DNA of 64,000 nucleotides. Origin: Aliivibrio fischeri ATCC 7744 = JCM 18803 = DSM 507 (GTDB lineage: Bacteria; Pseudomonadota; Gammaproteobacteria; Enterobacterales; Vibrionaceae). The notes under the pieces are model-generated. The model was not told where the DNA came from. It saw only the letters and a list, made by a program, of their open reading frames with translations, and made no database searches. Below, in pieces: positions 28,708-41,507 of the stretch. Numbering within the stretch: position 1 is the stretch's first letter; the number at the start of each line of letters is the position of its first letter. Position numbers and translations under genes: made by a program. Location of the stretch: contig NZ_CP092712.1 of the NCBI RefSeq assembly GCF_023983475.1, positions 1,860,001 through 1,924,000 of the forward strand, written 5' to 3'.

Positions 28708-29544
28708 TTAGATAACCTGTTGACTTAACAACGAAATACCTAATTTTTCAAACGAATTCATTTTTGCCATTGTTTCGATTTCGTCACTTGTGTATTTGTC
28801 ACCATCATAAACGACAACAATGCTTTTATCACCTGACTTTAAAAAATTAATCTCGCCGTATGGAGTGTATCTTGTCGCTCCAATACTAATAATTGCCTGC
28901 TTAGGGTAACTAGCATTAGCCAAATAAATAGATAAATTCTCCGCAGGTCCTTCATCTTTTTGATTATTCATTTTATCGATAATCCAATCATTTAATTGCT
29001 CATGAAAGTAACTATAATCAATCGCCGCGCTGTCTTCTCCGTATCGATTAAGCTCACCATTTCTCATATGAAAACTAGCAATACGGTATTTATCTAACTC
29101 ACAACCTTTAGTAAATGATGACAATTCGATGAAATCTTGAGAAATACCTTTGGTCTCTGCCCCCCAATTTTTCTTTTCACTGATTTTTTTTGCATTGGGT
29201 TTTCTTATTGAGCAGTCATTGTATGCAGCAAATTTAACTGGAGTCAGTGCCACCACTTTATTGTCTTGATAGCTAATATCAAAAACGATTGCAACTTCTG
29301 GTTCAATTTGCAGATTATCCGCATCATTTGGCGGAATAATAGTATCAGAAGATAATGGGTATTGAGATAAGAAACCAGCATGTTGTGATGGAACATAAAA
29401 AGGAAACAATGCTTTCGGTTGAATATTGTTCTCAACTTTCACATTTAAAAAATCAGTTGCTTCGCCAGCTTGCTCTAAATGACCCGCGAAATTACCTGCC
29501 ACCCCAAAACCGATTGCATCTTTAAACATATTGCGCCTTTTCAT
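28708..29544 (-). CDS. DUF5718-like protein, distantly like fumarylacetoacetate hydrolases
   Basis: This 278-residue soluble protein has no signal peptide. The segment EPEVAIVFDI and the later VVALTPVKFAAYNDCSIRK resemble the fold of fumarylacetoacetate hydrolase-type enzymes, in which acidic residues bind a metal. The substrate is not known. It has its own terminator and stands alone between topB and the diguanylate cyclase gene. Confidence 0.6.
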   Translation of the reverse strand: MKRRNMFKDAIGFGVAGNFAGHLEQAGEATDFLNVKVENNIQPKALFPFYVPSQHAGFLSQYPLSSDTIIPPNDADNLQIEPEVAIVFDISYQDNKVVALTPVKFAAYNDCSIRKPNAKKISEKKNWGAETKGISQDFIELSSFTKGCELDKYRIASFHMRNGELNRYGEDSAAIDYSYFHEQLNDWIIDKMNNQKDEGPAENLSIYLANASYPKQAIISIGATRYTPYGEINFLKSGDKSIVVVYDGDKYTSDEIETMAKMNSFEKLGISLLSQQVI

Positions 29545-29608
29545 AAATAATAAATATCAGGGCACAATAGTGTATTCTTAAAAATGAATCGATGATGGGG
29601 ATCGTATT

Positions 29609-31552
29609 TTAAGATTTCTTTGCTTTTCTTTTACGTTTAAATTGTGGTTTAGCTGGGCTTTTTAATGTTCTTAATGACTCTGGTACTGGGCCTTGCTGAA
29701 CACCTTGCATAAAATTAGTCACTTTTATTTCTAATTCCGACATAAAAGGTCGATAAGCGTGTGTTTTCTCTGTCATACCTTGAAGCTGAAATTCCCAATG
29801 AGCGGTCATGTCCGGGTAAGTTGCTTCATTTGGTAGAGCATGAATAAGCCCTCTACCAGCTTCACTGGCATGAATGGACTTTCCATTTCGAGTTAATAAC
29901 TGACGTTTAAATAATGTATCTAAAATACCCGCACGAGTCGCTTCGGTTCCTAGACCATCCGTATCTCTTAGTATTTTTTTCAGTTCTTTATCTTCCACAA
30001 AGCGTGCAATACCTGTCATTGCTTGCAAAAGAGTCGCCTCAGTAAAATGTTTTGGAGGTTCTGTCATCCGATGTTTTATTTCACCTTCTCGGCAAATGCG
30101 AACCTCACCTTTATTTAATGGTGGAACTTTACTCGCTACATCGTCATCACTATTTTGAGATTGCACTTTGCCAAGCAGAGCTCGCCAGCCAGCAAACAGC
30201 ATTTGTTTTCCTTTTGCAACAAACACCCCACCAGCAATATCAAACACCAATTCAGCCTCAGCATAAACCGCAGCAGGATAAAATTGCATTAGGTATTGGC
30301 GAGCAATCAAATGATAAACTTTTTCTTCATGGCCAGATAAGCCAGCTGAACCACTGGATTTCGGTGTTGGAATAATGGCATGGTGAGCATCCACCTTACC
30401 GTCATTCCAAGCTCGCGACTTCAGTGAAAGGTCGGCTTTTGTAACGGCAGGTGATAGTTGCTTATCATTATTTCCTATCGCAGCACACACTTGCTCACGC
30501 TGTTTATAATGATCTTTTGGTAAATGGCGACTATCTGAACGAGGATAAGTTATTAATTTATGTTTTTCATATAATGCCTGACACGCATCTAGCACTTGCT
30601 GTGCACTTAATCCGTAACGTTTTGCCGCATCAATTTGAAGCGACGATAAAGAATATGGTAAAGGCGCATTTTGTTTGGTTTCTTTATTTTCAGCTTTAGT
30701 TACTGTCGCCGGTTGATTCGCTATGCGCTGAGCAACATTTTCAACCAGTTTAAGATTAAGAACTCGTCCCTCTTCATCCTGCCATGGCTGACACGCTTCA
30801 CTAGGTTTCCATTTTGCTCTGATATCAAAAGGAACACCGTCGTTTAATTGATCATTCTGATAAGGAATAAGGGCATCTAGCGTGTAATACGCTTTTGGTA
30901 CAAAATTAGCAATTTTTTCATCACGGCGAGTAACCAAACCTAAAACAGGAGTTTGTACTCTTCCTACTGATAATACACCTTGATAACCACCTCGTTGACC
31001 TAATAATGTGTAAGCTCGTGTCATATTCATACCATATAACCAATCGGCACGAGAACGAGCTAAGGCCGAAATAGAGAGAGGAATAAACTCTTGATTACTT
31101 CGCATAGAAGTCAACGCACGCTTCACCGCAGGAAGGTTTAAATCACTGATCAATAAACGTTGAGTTGCAGCCTTCTTTGTCTTAGATAATTTTAAATAAT
31201 CCAGCACTTCATCCACTAACAACTGACCTTCCCTATCAGGGTCACCCGCGTGAACAACCTGCGTTGCATTTTTTAGCAACTTTCGAATTACCGTTAATTG
31301 CTTGCTAGAGGCTTTTCTTGGTCTAAGTTGCCATTGCTCTGGCACGATAGGTAAATGCTCCATACGCCATGATTTATATTTATCATCATACGCATCGGGT
31401 TCAACTTGCTCTAATAGGTGACCAATACACCATGTCACAATATCTCCATTGCCGCATTCGATGTAACCTTGTTGGTTTTTTTGTGGTTTTGCTAGGCCTG
31501 CGGCAATTGCTCTGCCAAGGCTTGGTTTTTCGGCAATAAATAATCGTGACAT
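29609..31552 (-). CDS. topB: DNA topoisomerase III
   Basis: This type IA topoisomerase decatenates DNA by single-strand passage. The start MSRLFIAEKPSLGRAIAAGL at 31552 gives 647 residues (E. coli has 653); the longer in-frame extension looks noncoding. The Toprim motif is HAGDPDREGQLLVDEVL, the active-site tyrosine lies in ITYPRSDSRHLP, and DTDGLGTEATRAGI follows. The C-terminus is basic (KRKRKAKKS). Confidence 0.95.
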   Translation of the reverse strand: MSRLFIAEKPSLGRAIAAGLAKPQKNQQGYIECGNGDIVTWCIGHLLEQVEPDAYDDKYKSWRMEHLPIVPEQWQLRPRKASSKQLTVIRKLLKNATQVVHAGDPDREGQLLVDEVLDYLKLSKTKKAATQRLLISDLNLPAVKRALTSMRSNQEFIPLSISALARSRADWLYGMNMTRAYTLLGQRGGYQGVLSVGRVQTPVLGLVTRRDEKIANFVPKAYYTLDALIPYQNDQLNDGVPFDIRAKWKPSEACQPWQDEEGRVLNLKLVENVAQRIANQPATVTKAENKETKQNAPLPYSLSSLQIDAAKRYGLSAQQVLDACQALYEKHKLITYPRSDSRHLPKDHYKQREQVCAAIGNNDKQLSPAVTKADLSLKSRAWNDGKVDAHHAIIPTPKSSGSAGLSGHEEKVYHLIARQYLMQFYPAAVYAEAELVFDIAGGVFVAKGKQMLFAGWRALLGKVQSQNSDDDVASKVPPLNKGEVRICREGEIKHRMTEPPKHFTEATLLQAMTGIARFVEDKELKKILRDTDGLGTEATRAGILDTLFKRQLLTRNGKSIHASEAGRGLIHALPNEATYPDMTAHWEFQLQGMTEKTHAYRPFMSELEIKVTNFMQGVQQGPVPESLRTLKSPAKPQFKRKRKAKKS

Positions 31553-31632
31553 AAAAAATGCTGATGTTGTGAATAACATCAGCACTATACCTGTATGAAT
31601 AGACAGTTATCAAGTTTTTGTTTATTAAGAGG

Positions 31633-33645
<2,013 letters not shown>

Positions 33646-33658
33646 TCACTTATAATTA

Positions 33659-33675
33659 TTGTGGTCTGACCAGAA
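33659..33675 (-). promoter_or_regulatory. Probable FadR operator of fadH
   Basis: ttgtggtctgaccagaa contains the palindrome tggtctgacca and closely fits the E. coli FadR consensus (centre TGGTCNGACC). It is centred about 31 bp before the fadH ATG, over the likely promoter, where binding would repress. Confidence 0.7.
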
Positions 33676-33854
33676 TAGTATCAATATACGTTTGTTACAA
33701 TTACCTTTTTACAATTATGCAACATTCATCAAATCTTTTAATTATTACGCATAAATCGTACTAATTCTCACTTAGACCTTTTGGCCTAGTTACTTTATTT
33801 ACTACTTAGAGTAGGATATAGACATAGATCATAAAATGTATAATAAGGAAATAT

Positions 33855-35711
33855 ATGAAAGGGTTATTCCACTTCATAGGCAAATGTTTTCAAGCGATAT
33901 GGAAGTTACTTTCCTTTACGCGCCAGCTCGTACTTAATCTTTTTTTTCTCATTTTTATTGGCGTCATTGCTTTCGCATTCTTAGATAGCACTCCTCCATC
34001 AACAGAAGATAAAGTTGTTGAACCAAAAGCATTAATTCTCGACTTATCTGGCCCAATTGTTGAAGAAAGCAAATTTAGAGAACCATTGGAAAGAATTACT
34101 TCTGATGTTTTAGGTAGCCAAAAATCACAAGAAAATGTGTTATTTGATATCGTCGATACAATTCGTTTCGCAGCACATGACAATAATGTGTCTGGTTTGG
34201 TGCTGCATTTAAAAGAAATGAATGAAACTAGCCTAACTAAACTGCGCTATATTGCTAAAGCGATTAATACATTCAAAGCAGCAGGAAAACCTGTTTATGC
34301 TATTGGTGATTATTACAATCAGAGCCAATATTACCTAGCAAGCTATGCTGATAAAGTATTCATGGCTCCAGATGGTACTGTTTTGTTACGCGGTTATGGT
34401 GCATATACACTTTACTACAAAGATTTGTTAGAAAAATTAAATGTGTCTACTCATGTATTCCGTGTCGGCACATATAAATCGGCAGTTGAACCCTACCTTC
34501 GTAATGACATGTCTGATGCTGCAAAAGAATCAGCTTCTGCTTGGTTAACCCAACTTTGGGATGCGTACTTAGATGACGTTGCGACCAATCGTCAAATCGA
34601 TCCAAAAACACTCACTATGCCAATGGATCAATTTATTGCGAAATTAAAATCAGTAAATGGCGATCTATCGCAAATGACGGTAGAACTGGGTTTAGTCGAT
34701 AAACTAGCGACACGACAAGAAGTTCGCAAAGACCTCATTGAGCAATTTGGTTCAAATGGTTACGACAGTTTTAAACAAATTAGCTATTACGATTACTTAC
34801 CGCAAGTTCAACCAACCGTCATTCCTGATGCTCAAGATATTGCCGTTGTTGTAGCAAGTGGTGCAATCATGGATGGAACACAACGCCAAGGTACTGTTGG
34901 TGGTGATTCAACGGCGTCTCTTCTACGTCAAGCTCGTGGCGACGATAAAGTAAAAGCGGTGGTACTTCGTGTTGATAGCCCAGGAGGAAGTGCTTTTGCT
35001 TCTGAAGTCATTCGCAACGAAATTGATGCATTAAAAGAAGCAGGAAAACCAGTTGTTGTGTCGATGTCTAGCGTAGCAGCTTCTGGCGGTTATTGGATTT
35101 CTGCGAGTGCCGATAAAATTATAGCTCAGCCAACAACAATTACTGGATCAATTGGTATTTTTGGCATTTTAACGACATTTGAAAAAGGCTTAGAGAAAAT
35201 GGGAATCCACAGTGATGGGATCTCCACCTCTCCTTTTAATGGTGTTGGTATTACTCGACCATTAAATGATGATGTTGCTCAAGTTATGCAGCTAGGTATT
35301 GAACATGGTTACCATCGTTTCATTAAACTTGTCAGTGATCATCGTAACCTATCATTAGAGGCGGTAGACAAAGTGGCGCAAGGCCGAGTTTGGACAGGTA
35401 AAGATGCGTTAAAACATGGCTTAGTAGATCAACTTGGTGATTTTGATGATGCAGTACAAGCAGCCGCTCAATTAGCGAATATGGAATCATACAACCTGTA
35501 TTGGGTAAAAGAACCATTAACACCAATGGAACAGTTCTTAGAAGAATTAAGTATGAATCTAAATGCAAGTGTTAGAACTGAATTATTTTCATTTGCACCA
35601 GAGGCCCTGCAACCTACGATTAATAAAGTTGCAACAGATATCAATATGTTAAATAACTTTAATGATCCAAAAGGGCAATATCTCTTCTGTTTAAACTGTA
35701 GCAATCTTTAA
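33855..35711 (+). CDS. sppA: Signal peptide peptidase SppA, 67K type
   Basis: This inner-membrane protease degrades cleaved signal peptides. The 618-residue protein has an N-terminal anchor (about residues 25-43) and two homologous halves. The catalytic lysine is K208 (VGTYKSAVEP) and the nucleophile S410 (VAASGGYWI), as in the long SppA family. A Shine-Dalgarno (aagga) precedes the ATG. Confidence 0.96.
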   Translation: MKGLFHFIGKCFQAIWKLLSFTRQLVLNLFFLIFIGVIAFAFLDSTPPSTEDKVVEPKALILDLSGPIVEESKFREPLERITSDVLGSQKSQENVLFDIVDTIRFAAHDNNVSGLVLHLKEMNETSLTKLRYIAKAINTFKAAGKPVYAIGDYYNQSQYYLASYADKVFMAPDGTVLLRGYGAYTLYYKDLLEKLNVSTHVFRVGTYKSAVEPYLRNDMSDAAKESASAWLTQLWDAYLDDVATNRQIDPKTLTMPMDQFIAKLKSVNGDLSQMTVELGLVDKLATRQEVRKDLIEQFGSNGYDSFKQISYYDYLPQVQPTVIPDAQDIAVVVASGAIMDGTQRQGTVGGDSTASLLRQARGDDKVKAVVLRVDSPGGSAFASEVIRNEIDALKEAGKPVVVSMSSVAASGGYWISASADKIIAQPTTITGSIGIFGILTTFEKGLEKMGIHSDGISTSPFNGVGITRPLNDDVAQVMQLGIEHGYHRFIKLVSDHRNLSLEAVDKVAQGRVWTGKDALKHGLVDQLGDFDDAVQAAAQLANMESYNLYWVKEPLTPMEQFLEELSMNLNASVRTELFSFAPEALQPTINKVATDINMLNNFNDPKGQYLFCLNCSNL

Positions 35712-35720
35712 AAGCATGAC

Positions 35721-35747
35721 GAGCCCGACACATGTCGGGCTTTCTTT
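35721..35747 (+). terminator. Terminator of sppA
   Basis: The stem gcccgac/gtcgggc with a 4-nt loop is followed by tttcttta, 10 bp after the stop. Confidence 0.85.
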
Positions 35748-35803
35748 ATGCCAAATGCACAGTATAATCCCCCCACCTCCCATAACTCTGTACCGTTGTT
35801 ATT

Positions 35804-36817
35804 ATGGAAAGAAAACACATTTACATCGCCTATACAGGCGGCACAATCGGCATGATAAAGTCTGATGATCATGGTTATGTTCCAGCTGCTGGATTCATGC
35901 AACATCAACTTAAACAAATGCCAGAGTTTCACCGTGCAGAAATGCCAATTTTCACCATTCACGAATACGAGCCCTTAATTGACTCTTCAGATATGACGCC
36001 TGAAGACTGGCAACGTATTGCTGACGATATTCGTGCTAATTACGACAAATACGACGGATTTGTGATTCTTCATGGTACGGACACCATGGCCTACACAGCA
36101 TCAGCTCTTTCTTTCATGCTAGAGAATCTTGGAAAACCAGTTATTGTTACTGGCTCTCAAATTCCTCTTGCAGAACTTCGCTCTGATGGCCAAAGCAACT
36201 TATTAAATGCACTGCATATCGCAGCAAATTACCCGATCAATGAAGTAACGTTATTCTTTAATAATAAATTGATCCGTGGTAACCGCAGTACTAAGTCACA
36301 TGCAGATGGTTTTGATGCATTTTCTTCACCAAATTTACCACCTTTATTAGAGGCTGGTATTAATATTCAAATTAATGGTGCAGAAATCAACAAACAACCT
36401 GAAGGTGAGTTCACGGTAAATAACATTACACCACAACCAATCGGTGTCGTGACTATGTATCCTGGGATCTCGGCAGAAGTGATCAAAAATACACTACGCC
36501 AACCAGTGAATGCGATGATCTTACTGACCTTTGGTGTGGGTAATGCGCCACAAAACCCTGAGCTTCTTGCGCAATTAAAAGAAGCATCTGAACGTGGCGT
36601 TGTTGTGGTTAACTTGACTCAATGTTTATCTGGAAAAGTAAACATGGGTGGATATGCAACAGGCTGTGCTCTAGCTGAAGCTGGAGTGATTAGTGGTTAT
36701 GATATGACACCTGAAGCTGCTCTGGCTAAACTTCATTATATTCTAAGCAAAGAGTTACCGTATGAAACCATGCGTACTATGATGCAACAGAATTTATGTG
36801 GTGAATTAACGCATTAA
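35804..36817 (+). CDS. ansA: L-asparaginase I (cytoplasmic)
   Basis: AnsA hydrolyses asparagine to aspartate and ammonia. The 337-residue protein has no signal peptide, which separates it from periplasmic AnsB. The catalytic threonines lie in YTGGTIGMI near the N-terminus and in ILHGTDTMAYTASAL. The order sppA-ansA is conserved in enterics and vibrios. Confidence 0.95.
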   Translation: MERKHIYIAYTGGTIGMIKSDDHGYVPAAGFMQHQLKQMPEFHRAEMPIFTIHEYEPLIDSSDMTPEDWQRIADDIRANYDKYDGFVILHGTDTMAYTASALSFMLENLGKPVIVTGSQIPLAELRSDGQSNLLNALHIAANYPINEVTLFFNNKLIRGNRSTKSHADGFDAFSSPNLPPLLEAGINIQINGAEINKQPEGEFTVNNITPQPIGVVTMYPGISAEVIKNTLRQPVNAMILLTFGVGNAPQNPELLAQLKEASERGVVVVNLTQCLSGKVNMGGYATGCALAEAGVISGYDMTPEAALAKLHYILSKELPYETMRTMMQQNLCGELTH

Positions 36818-36849
36818 TTCCGATTTGCGTAAAATAAATTACGTAATAC

Positions 36850-36890
36850 AAAAAGGCTTCCCTGATATTTTCATGGGAAGCCTTTTTTAA
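36850..36890. terminator. Terminator between convergent ansA and asd
   Basis: The stem aaaaggcttccc/gggaagcctttt with A and T tracts can serve both directions. Confidence 0.88.
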
Positions 36891-36911
36891 TTCTAGATAA
36901 TTAACGGTAGA

Positions 36912-38027
36912 TTATCTTTTTTCGTTCAGAATAATACGCAATGTACGACGAAGTGGCTCTGCTGCACCCCATAACAATTGGTCACCAACGGTAAAGGCAT
37001 TTAAAAACTCATTACCCATCGACATTTTGCGTAAGCGACCAACTGGAACAGATAATGTCCCTGTTACTTTCGCCGGAGTTAATTCCTGTGCCGTAATATC
37101 ACGCTCATTAGGGATCACTTTAACCCAATCATTATGCGTTGCGATGATCTCTTCAATCTCATCCATTGGAACATCTTGTTTTAGTTTAATCGTCAATGCT
37201 TGAGAGTGACAACGCATTGCACCAATACGCACACACGTACCGTCAATTGGCACTGGAGTGTTTTCAAGCCCTAGAATCTTGTTCGTTTCTACTGTTGCTT
37301 TCCATTCTTCTTTACTTTGGCCGTTTTCACGCTTTACATCAATCCATGGGATCAAAGAACCCGCTAATGGAGCACCAAATTCAGAGGTAGGGAAAGAACT
37401 AGAACGAATGGTTTCAGCCACTTTTCTATCAATATCTAAAATTGAACTCGCAGGATTTGCCAACTCAGAAGTCACACAATCATTAACCACGCCCATTTGT
37501 GAAATCAGCTCACGCATATTTTTCGCTCCAGCACCTGAAGCGGCTTGGTATGTCATTGCACTCATCCATTCAACTAGACCTGCTTTATACAAACCACCTA
37601 ACCCCATTAGCATTAAACTAACGGTACAGTTACCACCTACGTATGTATTGGTTCCTGCATGGATGCCTTGCTGAATTTGCTCAAAGTTGACAGGATCAAG
37701 GGTAATAATGGCATCGTCTTTCATACGTAATGTCGATGCAGCATCAATCCAGTAACCTTTCCAACCTGCTTGTCTAAGTGCTGGGTACACTTTTTCAGTA
37801 TAACTGCCACCCTGACACGTAATGATGGCATCTAATTTTGATAGTGATTGAATATCAAATGCATCTTGTAATAGCCCTGCATCTTTACCAAGGTTTGGAG
37901 CTGGAATCCCAACTTGCGATGTGGTGTAAAATACAGGTTCGATATGATCGAAATCGCGTTCTTCAACCATACGTTGCATCAATACAGAACCAACCATACC
38001 GCGCCAACCAACTAAACCTACTCTCAT
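36912..38027 (-). CDS. asd: Aspartate-semialdehyde dehydrogenase
   Basis: Asd reduces aspartyl phosphate to aspartate semialdehyde in the pathway to lysine, diaminopimelate, methionine and threonine. The 371-residue protein has an N-terminal NADP fold ([14 protein letters not shown]) and the catalytic Cys134 in [11 protein letters not shown]; length matches the E. coli enzyme. A strong Shine-Dalgarno (agggagag) precedes the ATG. I saw no lysine riboswitch before it. Confidence 0.97.
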   Translation of the reverse strand: MRVGLVGWRGMVGSVLMQRMVEERDFDHIEPVFYTTSQVGIPAPNLGKDAGLLQDAFDIQSLSKLDAIITCQGGSYTEKVYPALRQAGWKGYWIDAASTLRMKDDAIITLDPVNFEQIQQGIHAGTNTYVGGNCTVSLMLMGLGGLYKAGLVEWMSAMTYQAASGAGAKNMRELISQMGVVNDCVTSELANPASSILDIDRKVAETIRSSSFPTSEFGAPLAGSLIPWIDVKRENGQSKEEWKATVETNKILGLENTPVPIDGTCVRIGAMRCHSQALTIKLKQDVPMDEIEEIIATHNDWVKVIPNERDITAQELTPAKVTGTLSVPVGRLRKMSMGNEFLNAFTVGDQLLWGAAEPLRRTLRIILNEKR

Positions 38028-38651
38028 TTTACTCTCCCTGTAATCTTAAAAATTAAATATGCTTCCTCCATCTATATGATGAACAGAATAAAATCTCAAG
38101 CACTATTTTTGTATGGCGTAAAATTAATCTCGTCTTTTTTTCTTACAAATTAACGAATACCTAAAAAGAACAAAGTGCATTTATTCACCAATAAAATATT
38201 TATCTTTTTATTAAACGGAAATTTAAAACAACATAAATATAACTTTCATGAGTTTTATACCAATAAACATTAAAACCCTTTAAAAGTGAACACTTTACAT
38301 ATATTACACCTAGTTACATTTCACAAAATCTCGCCAGAAATAAAAAAAGCAAACGTTTAAACTAGCAATCACAGACAAAATTTAAGGTTAAGTTACTTTT
38401 TATGCCATTTTTTAATACAAAATAAACACATCAACCTAGGATCAAAATCAATGACACTATAAATAAAAACCATTTATTAACATGATAATTACGCTTTTAT
38501 TATTAAATTAACAAGAGTAGAGATAAAAATCACAAATCAACTAGAGTTAATCGATCTATTGTTGATCATAAGGTAAAGTGCACCTCGTTTAGAAAACACA
38601 ATCCCTTATCGTGTGAATTTTATTCATACATACAAAAAAGAGGCTTTATAC
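38028..38651. other. Long AT-rich region between asd and the second NhaC-family gene
   Basis: 624 bp with no convincing gene, RNA element or terminator. It must hold the divergent promoters of both neighbours. Many short A and T tracts suggest curved DNA and possible H-NS binding, which is inference from base composition only. Confidence 0.4.
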
Positions 38652-40088
38652 ATGAAGCAAGCAACAACAAAGTTACCTTCGATTACGCAGGTGATTATAT
38701 CTTTAGGGCTATTTCTACTTCTTGCCTTTTCGTTCACGGCACAACTTGATCTACCTATTCAACTAGCTCTTTACATTGGCTGGTTCATTATCATGACATT
38801 AGGTATCAAATTAGGCCATGACTACAAATCTTTAGAAAAAGCAGCTCTAAATGGCATCTCCAATGGACTAGGAGCGGTATTAATTCTCTTGGCTGTTGGC
38901 GCGTTAGTGGGTACTTGGATATCTGGCGGTATTGTTCCAACCATTATTTACTATGGTTTGAAAGCAATTCACCCTTCTATCTTCCTTCTTGCAACAATGA
39001 TCATCTGTTCATTAACCGCTCTTGCTACGGGTACGTCTTGGGGCGCAGCAGGTACAGCAGGTATCGCAATGATGGGGATCGGTCAAGGTCTTGGTGTTCC
39101 AGCACCAATTACTGCTGGTGCAATCCTTTCAGGCTGTTACTTTGGCGACAAAATGTCACCGCTTTCAGATTCTGTAATCCTTGCTTCTTCAATGTCTAAC
39201 GTTGAAGTTATGGAGCACATTAAAGGCATGCTGCCTGTTGCTCTTATCAGCTACATCATCACTGGTATTATGTTTACTGCATTTGGTTTCCACTTTGCAG
39301 GTAACGTAGACATGAGCCAAGTTGATTCAGTTATCTTAGCAATGGAAGAGCAATTTGTTATCTCTCCATTCTCATTTGTTCCTGTTGTTATTGTTCTTGG
39401 CCTATTAGCGATGAGAATGCCTTCTTTCCCAGTGATCAGCTTTGGTTCTCTTTTGGGTATTGTATGGGCAGTAATGGTACAAGATATCGATTTCTTAACT
39501 GCATTTAATACTGCATGGGCACCGTTCTCAATTTCATCTGGCGTTGAGTTTATCGATGCGATACTGAATCGTGGCGGTATGTCTTCAATGCTTGGTTCAG
39601 TTGCAGTTATCGTATTTGGTCTAGGCTTTGGTGGTCTATTAGATAAAGTAGGTGTTCTTGAAACTGTTGCTAAACTCTTTGAAAAACGAGTTCAAGGTCC
39701 AGGCTCTCTTGCAACAAGTACGATTGCTACTGCTTTCTTTGGTAACATCTTCGGTTCGGCGATGTATGTATCGCTTATCCTTACACCAAAGATTTGTGCG
39801 AAAAACTACGACCGTTTAGGTTACAAACGTAAGAACCTATCTCGTAATGCTGAGTTTGGTGGTACGTTAACTTCAGGAATGGTTCCTTGGAGTGATAATG
39901 GTATCTACATGGCAAGCATCTTAGGCGTCGCTACACTGTCTTATGCACCATTCATGTGGTTAAGCTTCGTATGTATTATCGTAACGATTGTAACGTCATA
40001 CTTCGGTTGGTTTGTTGATAAATGCGAACCAACAGTAACGGTAGAAGAAACTGATGAAGCTATCGCTGTAGAAACAAAAACAGCATAA
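38652..40088 (+). CDS. NhaC-family sodium/proton antiporter (second copy)
   Basis: This 478-residue inner-membrane protein has about eleven hydrophobic helices and NhaC motifs TGTSWGAAGTAGIAMMGIG and GDKMSPLSDSVILASS. The ATG at 38652 is preferred because aaagagg precedes it; an upstream GTG would add 13 residues without a clear ribosome site. Unlike the copy at 17591 it has no riboswitch, so its substrate could differ. Confidence 0.85.
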   Translation: MKQATTKLPSITQVIISLGLFLLLAFSFTAQLDLPIQLALYIGWFIIMTLGIKLGHDYKSLEKAALNGISNGLGAVLILLAVGALVGTWISGGIVPTIIYYGLKAIHPSIFLLATMIICSLTALATGTSWGAAGTAGIAMMGIGQGLGVPAPITAGAILSGCYFGDKMSPLSDSVILASSMSNVEVMEHIKGMLPVALISYIITGIMFTAFGFHFAGNVDMSQVDSVILAMEEQFVISPFSFVPVVIVLGLLAMRMPSFPVISFGSLLGIVWAVMVQDIDFLTAFNTAWAPFSISSGVEFIDAILNRGGMSSMLGSVAVIVFGLGFGGLLDKVGVLETVAKLFEKRVQGPGSLATSTIATAFFGNIFGSAMYVSLILTPKICAKNYDRLGYKRKNLSRNAEFGGTLTSGMVPWSDNGIYMASILGVATLSYAPFMWLSFVCIIVTIVTSYFGWFVDKCEPTVTVEETDEAIAVETKTA

Positions 40089-40110
40089 TTTCTTAGTTTA
40101 CTCATTAAAT

Positions 40111-40142
40111 AAAAATGCCAGTGATTGATCACTGGCATTTTT
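40111..40142. terminator. Terminator between the NhaC-family gene and the convergent lipoprotein gene
   Basis: The stem aaaaatgccagtga/tcactggcattttt has almost no loop beyond 4 nt and T tracts on both strands. Confidence 0.88.
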
Positions 40143-40175
40143 GTATCTAGCGCTTAATTATTCGGATTACGTTTA

Positions 40176-41366
40176 TTACACTGTGGTTTTCTTAACTGCC
40201 GCTCTTTTTCCTAAGAAATAGCCTAAACCCAAAGGTGCAAAGAAAATAGCCAAGATAAACAAAATGAAGTAAATGATTGTACTCTTAATTAAATCGATCA
40301 CTTTATCCATAGCAAGAGTTAAAACATCTTGGGATACTTGATCTAAATCCTGAGTAAACTTCTCACGCTCTTGAGTTACAATGATAGCAATCGCCTTACG
40401 CTCTCTTTCAACCATATCAACCAATTCTTTACGCTCACGAGCGACCATAGCTTCTAAAGCAATACGCTCTGCACTTAATTGATTCAGTTTATCATCGGTT
40501 TTCATGTCCAAATCATCAAGCAATGGCTGCAGCTGAATACTCATCTGCTCGGCAAGATTTTGCATATATTCTGGGTTATTTTTCACGAAATCTTGGAACG
40601 ATTGCGATGTATTTCGTAAGCTCTCTAGTGTTTTGTTCACGTCATTGCCATTAATCGTACTATTCATGGCAATCAATTCAGCTTTCCACGTCATAATTTT
40701 TGGCGTTTGTTCAGAAACTAAACCAAGACGATCAGATACATCACCTAGTGCTTCAGGCATAGTGCCTAGCGTCGCTACTGCTTCTGTTTCATCAATATTT
40801 TGATGAGCTAACCAAGCCTTTAATGCAGGTGTTCTACGCATCATTAAGCTATCAAATGCATGATCTTTTACAAATTGAGTTACAAACTCTTTCCCTGCTT
40901 TAAACTCTGAGCCAGATAATAGTTTTTCTGCCATATTTTCAATATCGACGTATAAAGCCTGACTGGTTTTATAATCAATATCGCTATCAAAAAGCTCTGC
41001 ACCTTTACCTTCAGGAGAGAAAAACTGCTCCATTTGTGCAGCAAATACCCAAGTATCAATTAGAGCAACTTTTGGGGAGACCTGATAAGCCGCACGTTGA
41101 AGCCCTTCTTCTGCATGAATCTTCCACAATAAAACATAAGACTGATGTAAGGTGTCGTCTTTAGGGTAAGTTAATGCGATTTCATCTGCCGCAGACTCTA
41201 CTTCACTAAAGAAATGCTTACTGTATTCACGAGTTAGAATACGTGTGTTTAGCTCTGCTGTTGTTAATGGCACGGATTGAGACTCTAACTTTACTTCAAG
41301 AAGAGAACAGCCATTAAGCATCAAAAGAGAGATAATAATAGAAAAGAATTTAGAGGTGTGTTTCAT
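40176..41366 (-). CDS. Predicted lipoprotein with coiled coil and C-terminal membrane helix
   Basis: From the ATG at 41366 (preceded by aggg) the 396-residue product has a lipoprotein signal, SLLMLNGCSLL, with Cys20 as the lipid site. A helical body follows, with a coiled coil near residues 295-345 rich in E, R and K, and a C-terminal membrane helix IYFILFILAIFFAPLGLGYF followed by basic residues. The family is not recognised. Dual anchoring, with lipid at one end and a helix at the other, is unusual. Confidence 0.65.
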   Translation of the reverse strand: MKHTSKFFSIIISLLMLNGCSLLEVKLESQSVPLTTAELNTRILTREYSKHFFSEVESAADEIALTYPKDDTLHQSYVLLWKIHAEEGLQRAAYQVSPKVALIDTWVFAAQMEQFFSPEGKGAELFDSDIDYKTSQALYVDIENMAEKLLSGSEFKAGKEFVTQFVKDHAFDSLMMRRTPALKAWLAHQNIDETEAVATLGTMPEALGDVSDRLGLVSEQTPKIMTWKAELIAMNSTINGNDVNKTLESLRNTSQSFQDFVKNNPEYMQNLAEQMSIQLQPLLDDLDMKTDDKLNQLSAERIALEAMVARERKELVDMVERERKAIAIIVTQEREKFTQDLDQVSQDVLTLAMDKVIDLIKSTIIYFILFILAIFFAPLGLGYFLGKRAAVKKTTV

Positions 41367-41507
41367 GAACAACCCTACCTAACCAAAAAATGATAATTAA
41401 AGAGTAGATAGGGTATCATTTTGTAAAAAGCAAGCTATCAAATATTTGAGAAGAGTTGTCAAAACGCACTCAAATAGACAGCTTACTTTTGATCATATAA
41501 GCAACAA

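Noticed and set aside
38028-38651. Lysine riboswitch or other RNA element before asd or the second NhaC-family gene
   Set aside because: None of the L-box blocks clear at 19257-19446 is present here on either strand.
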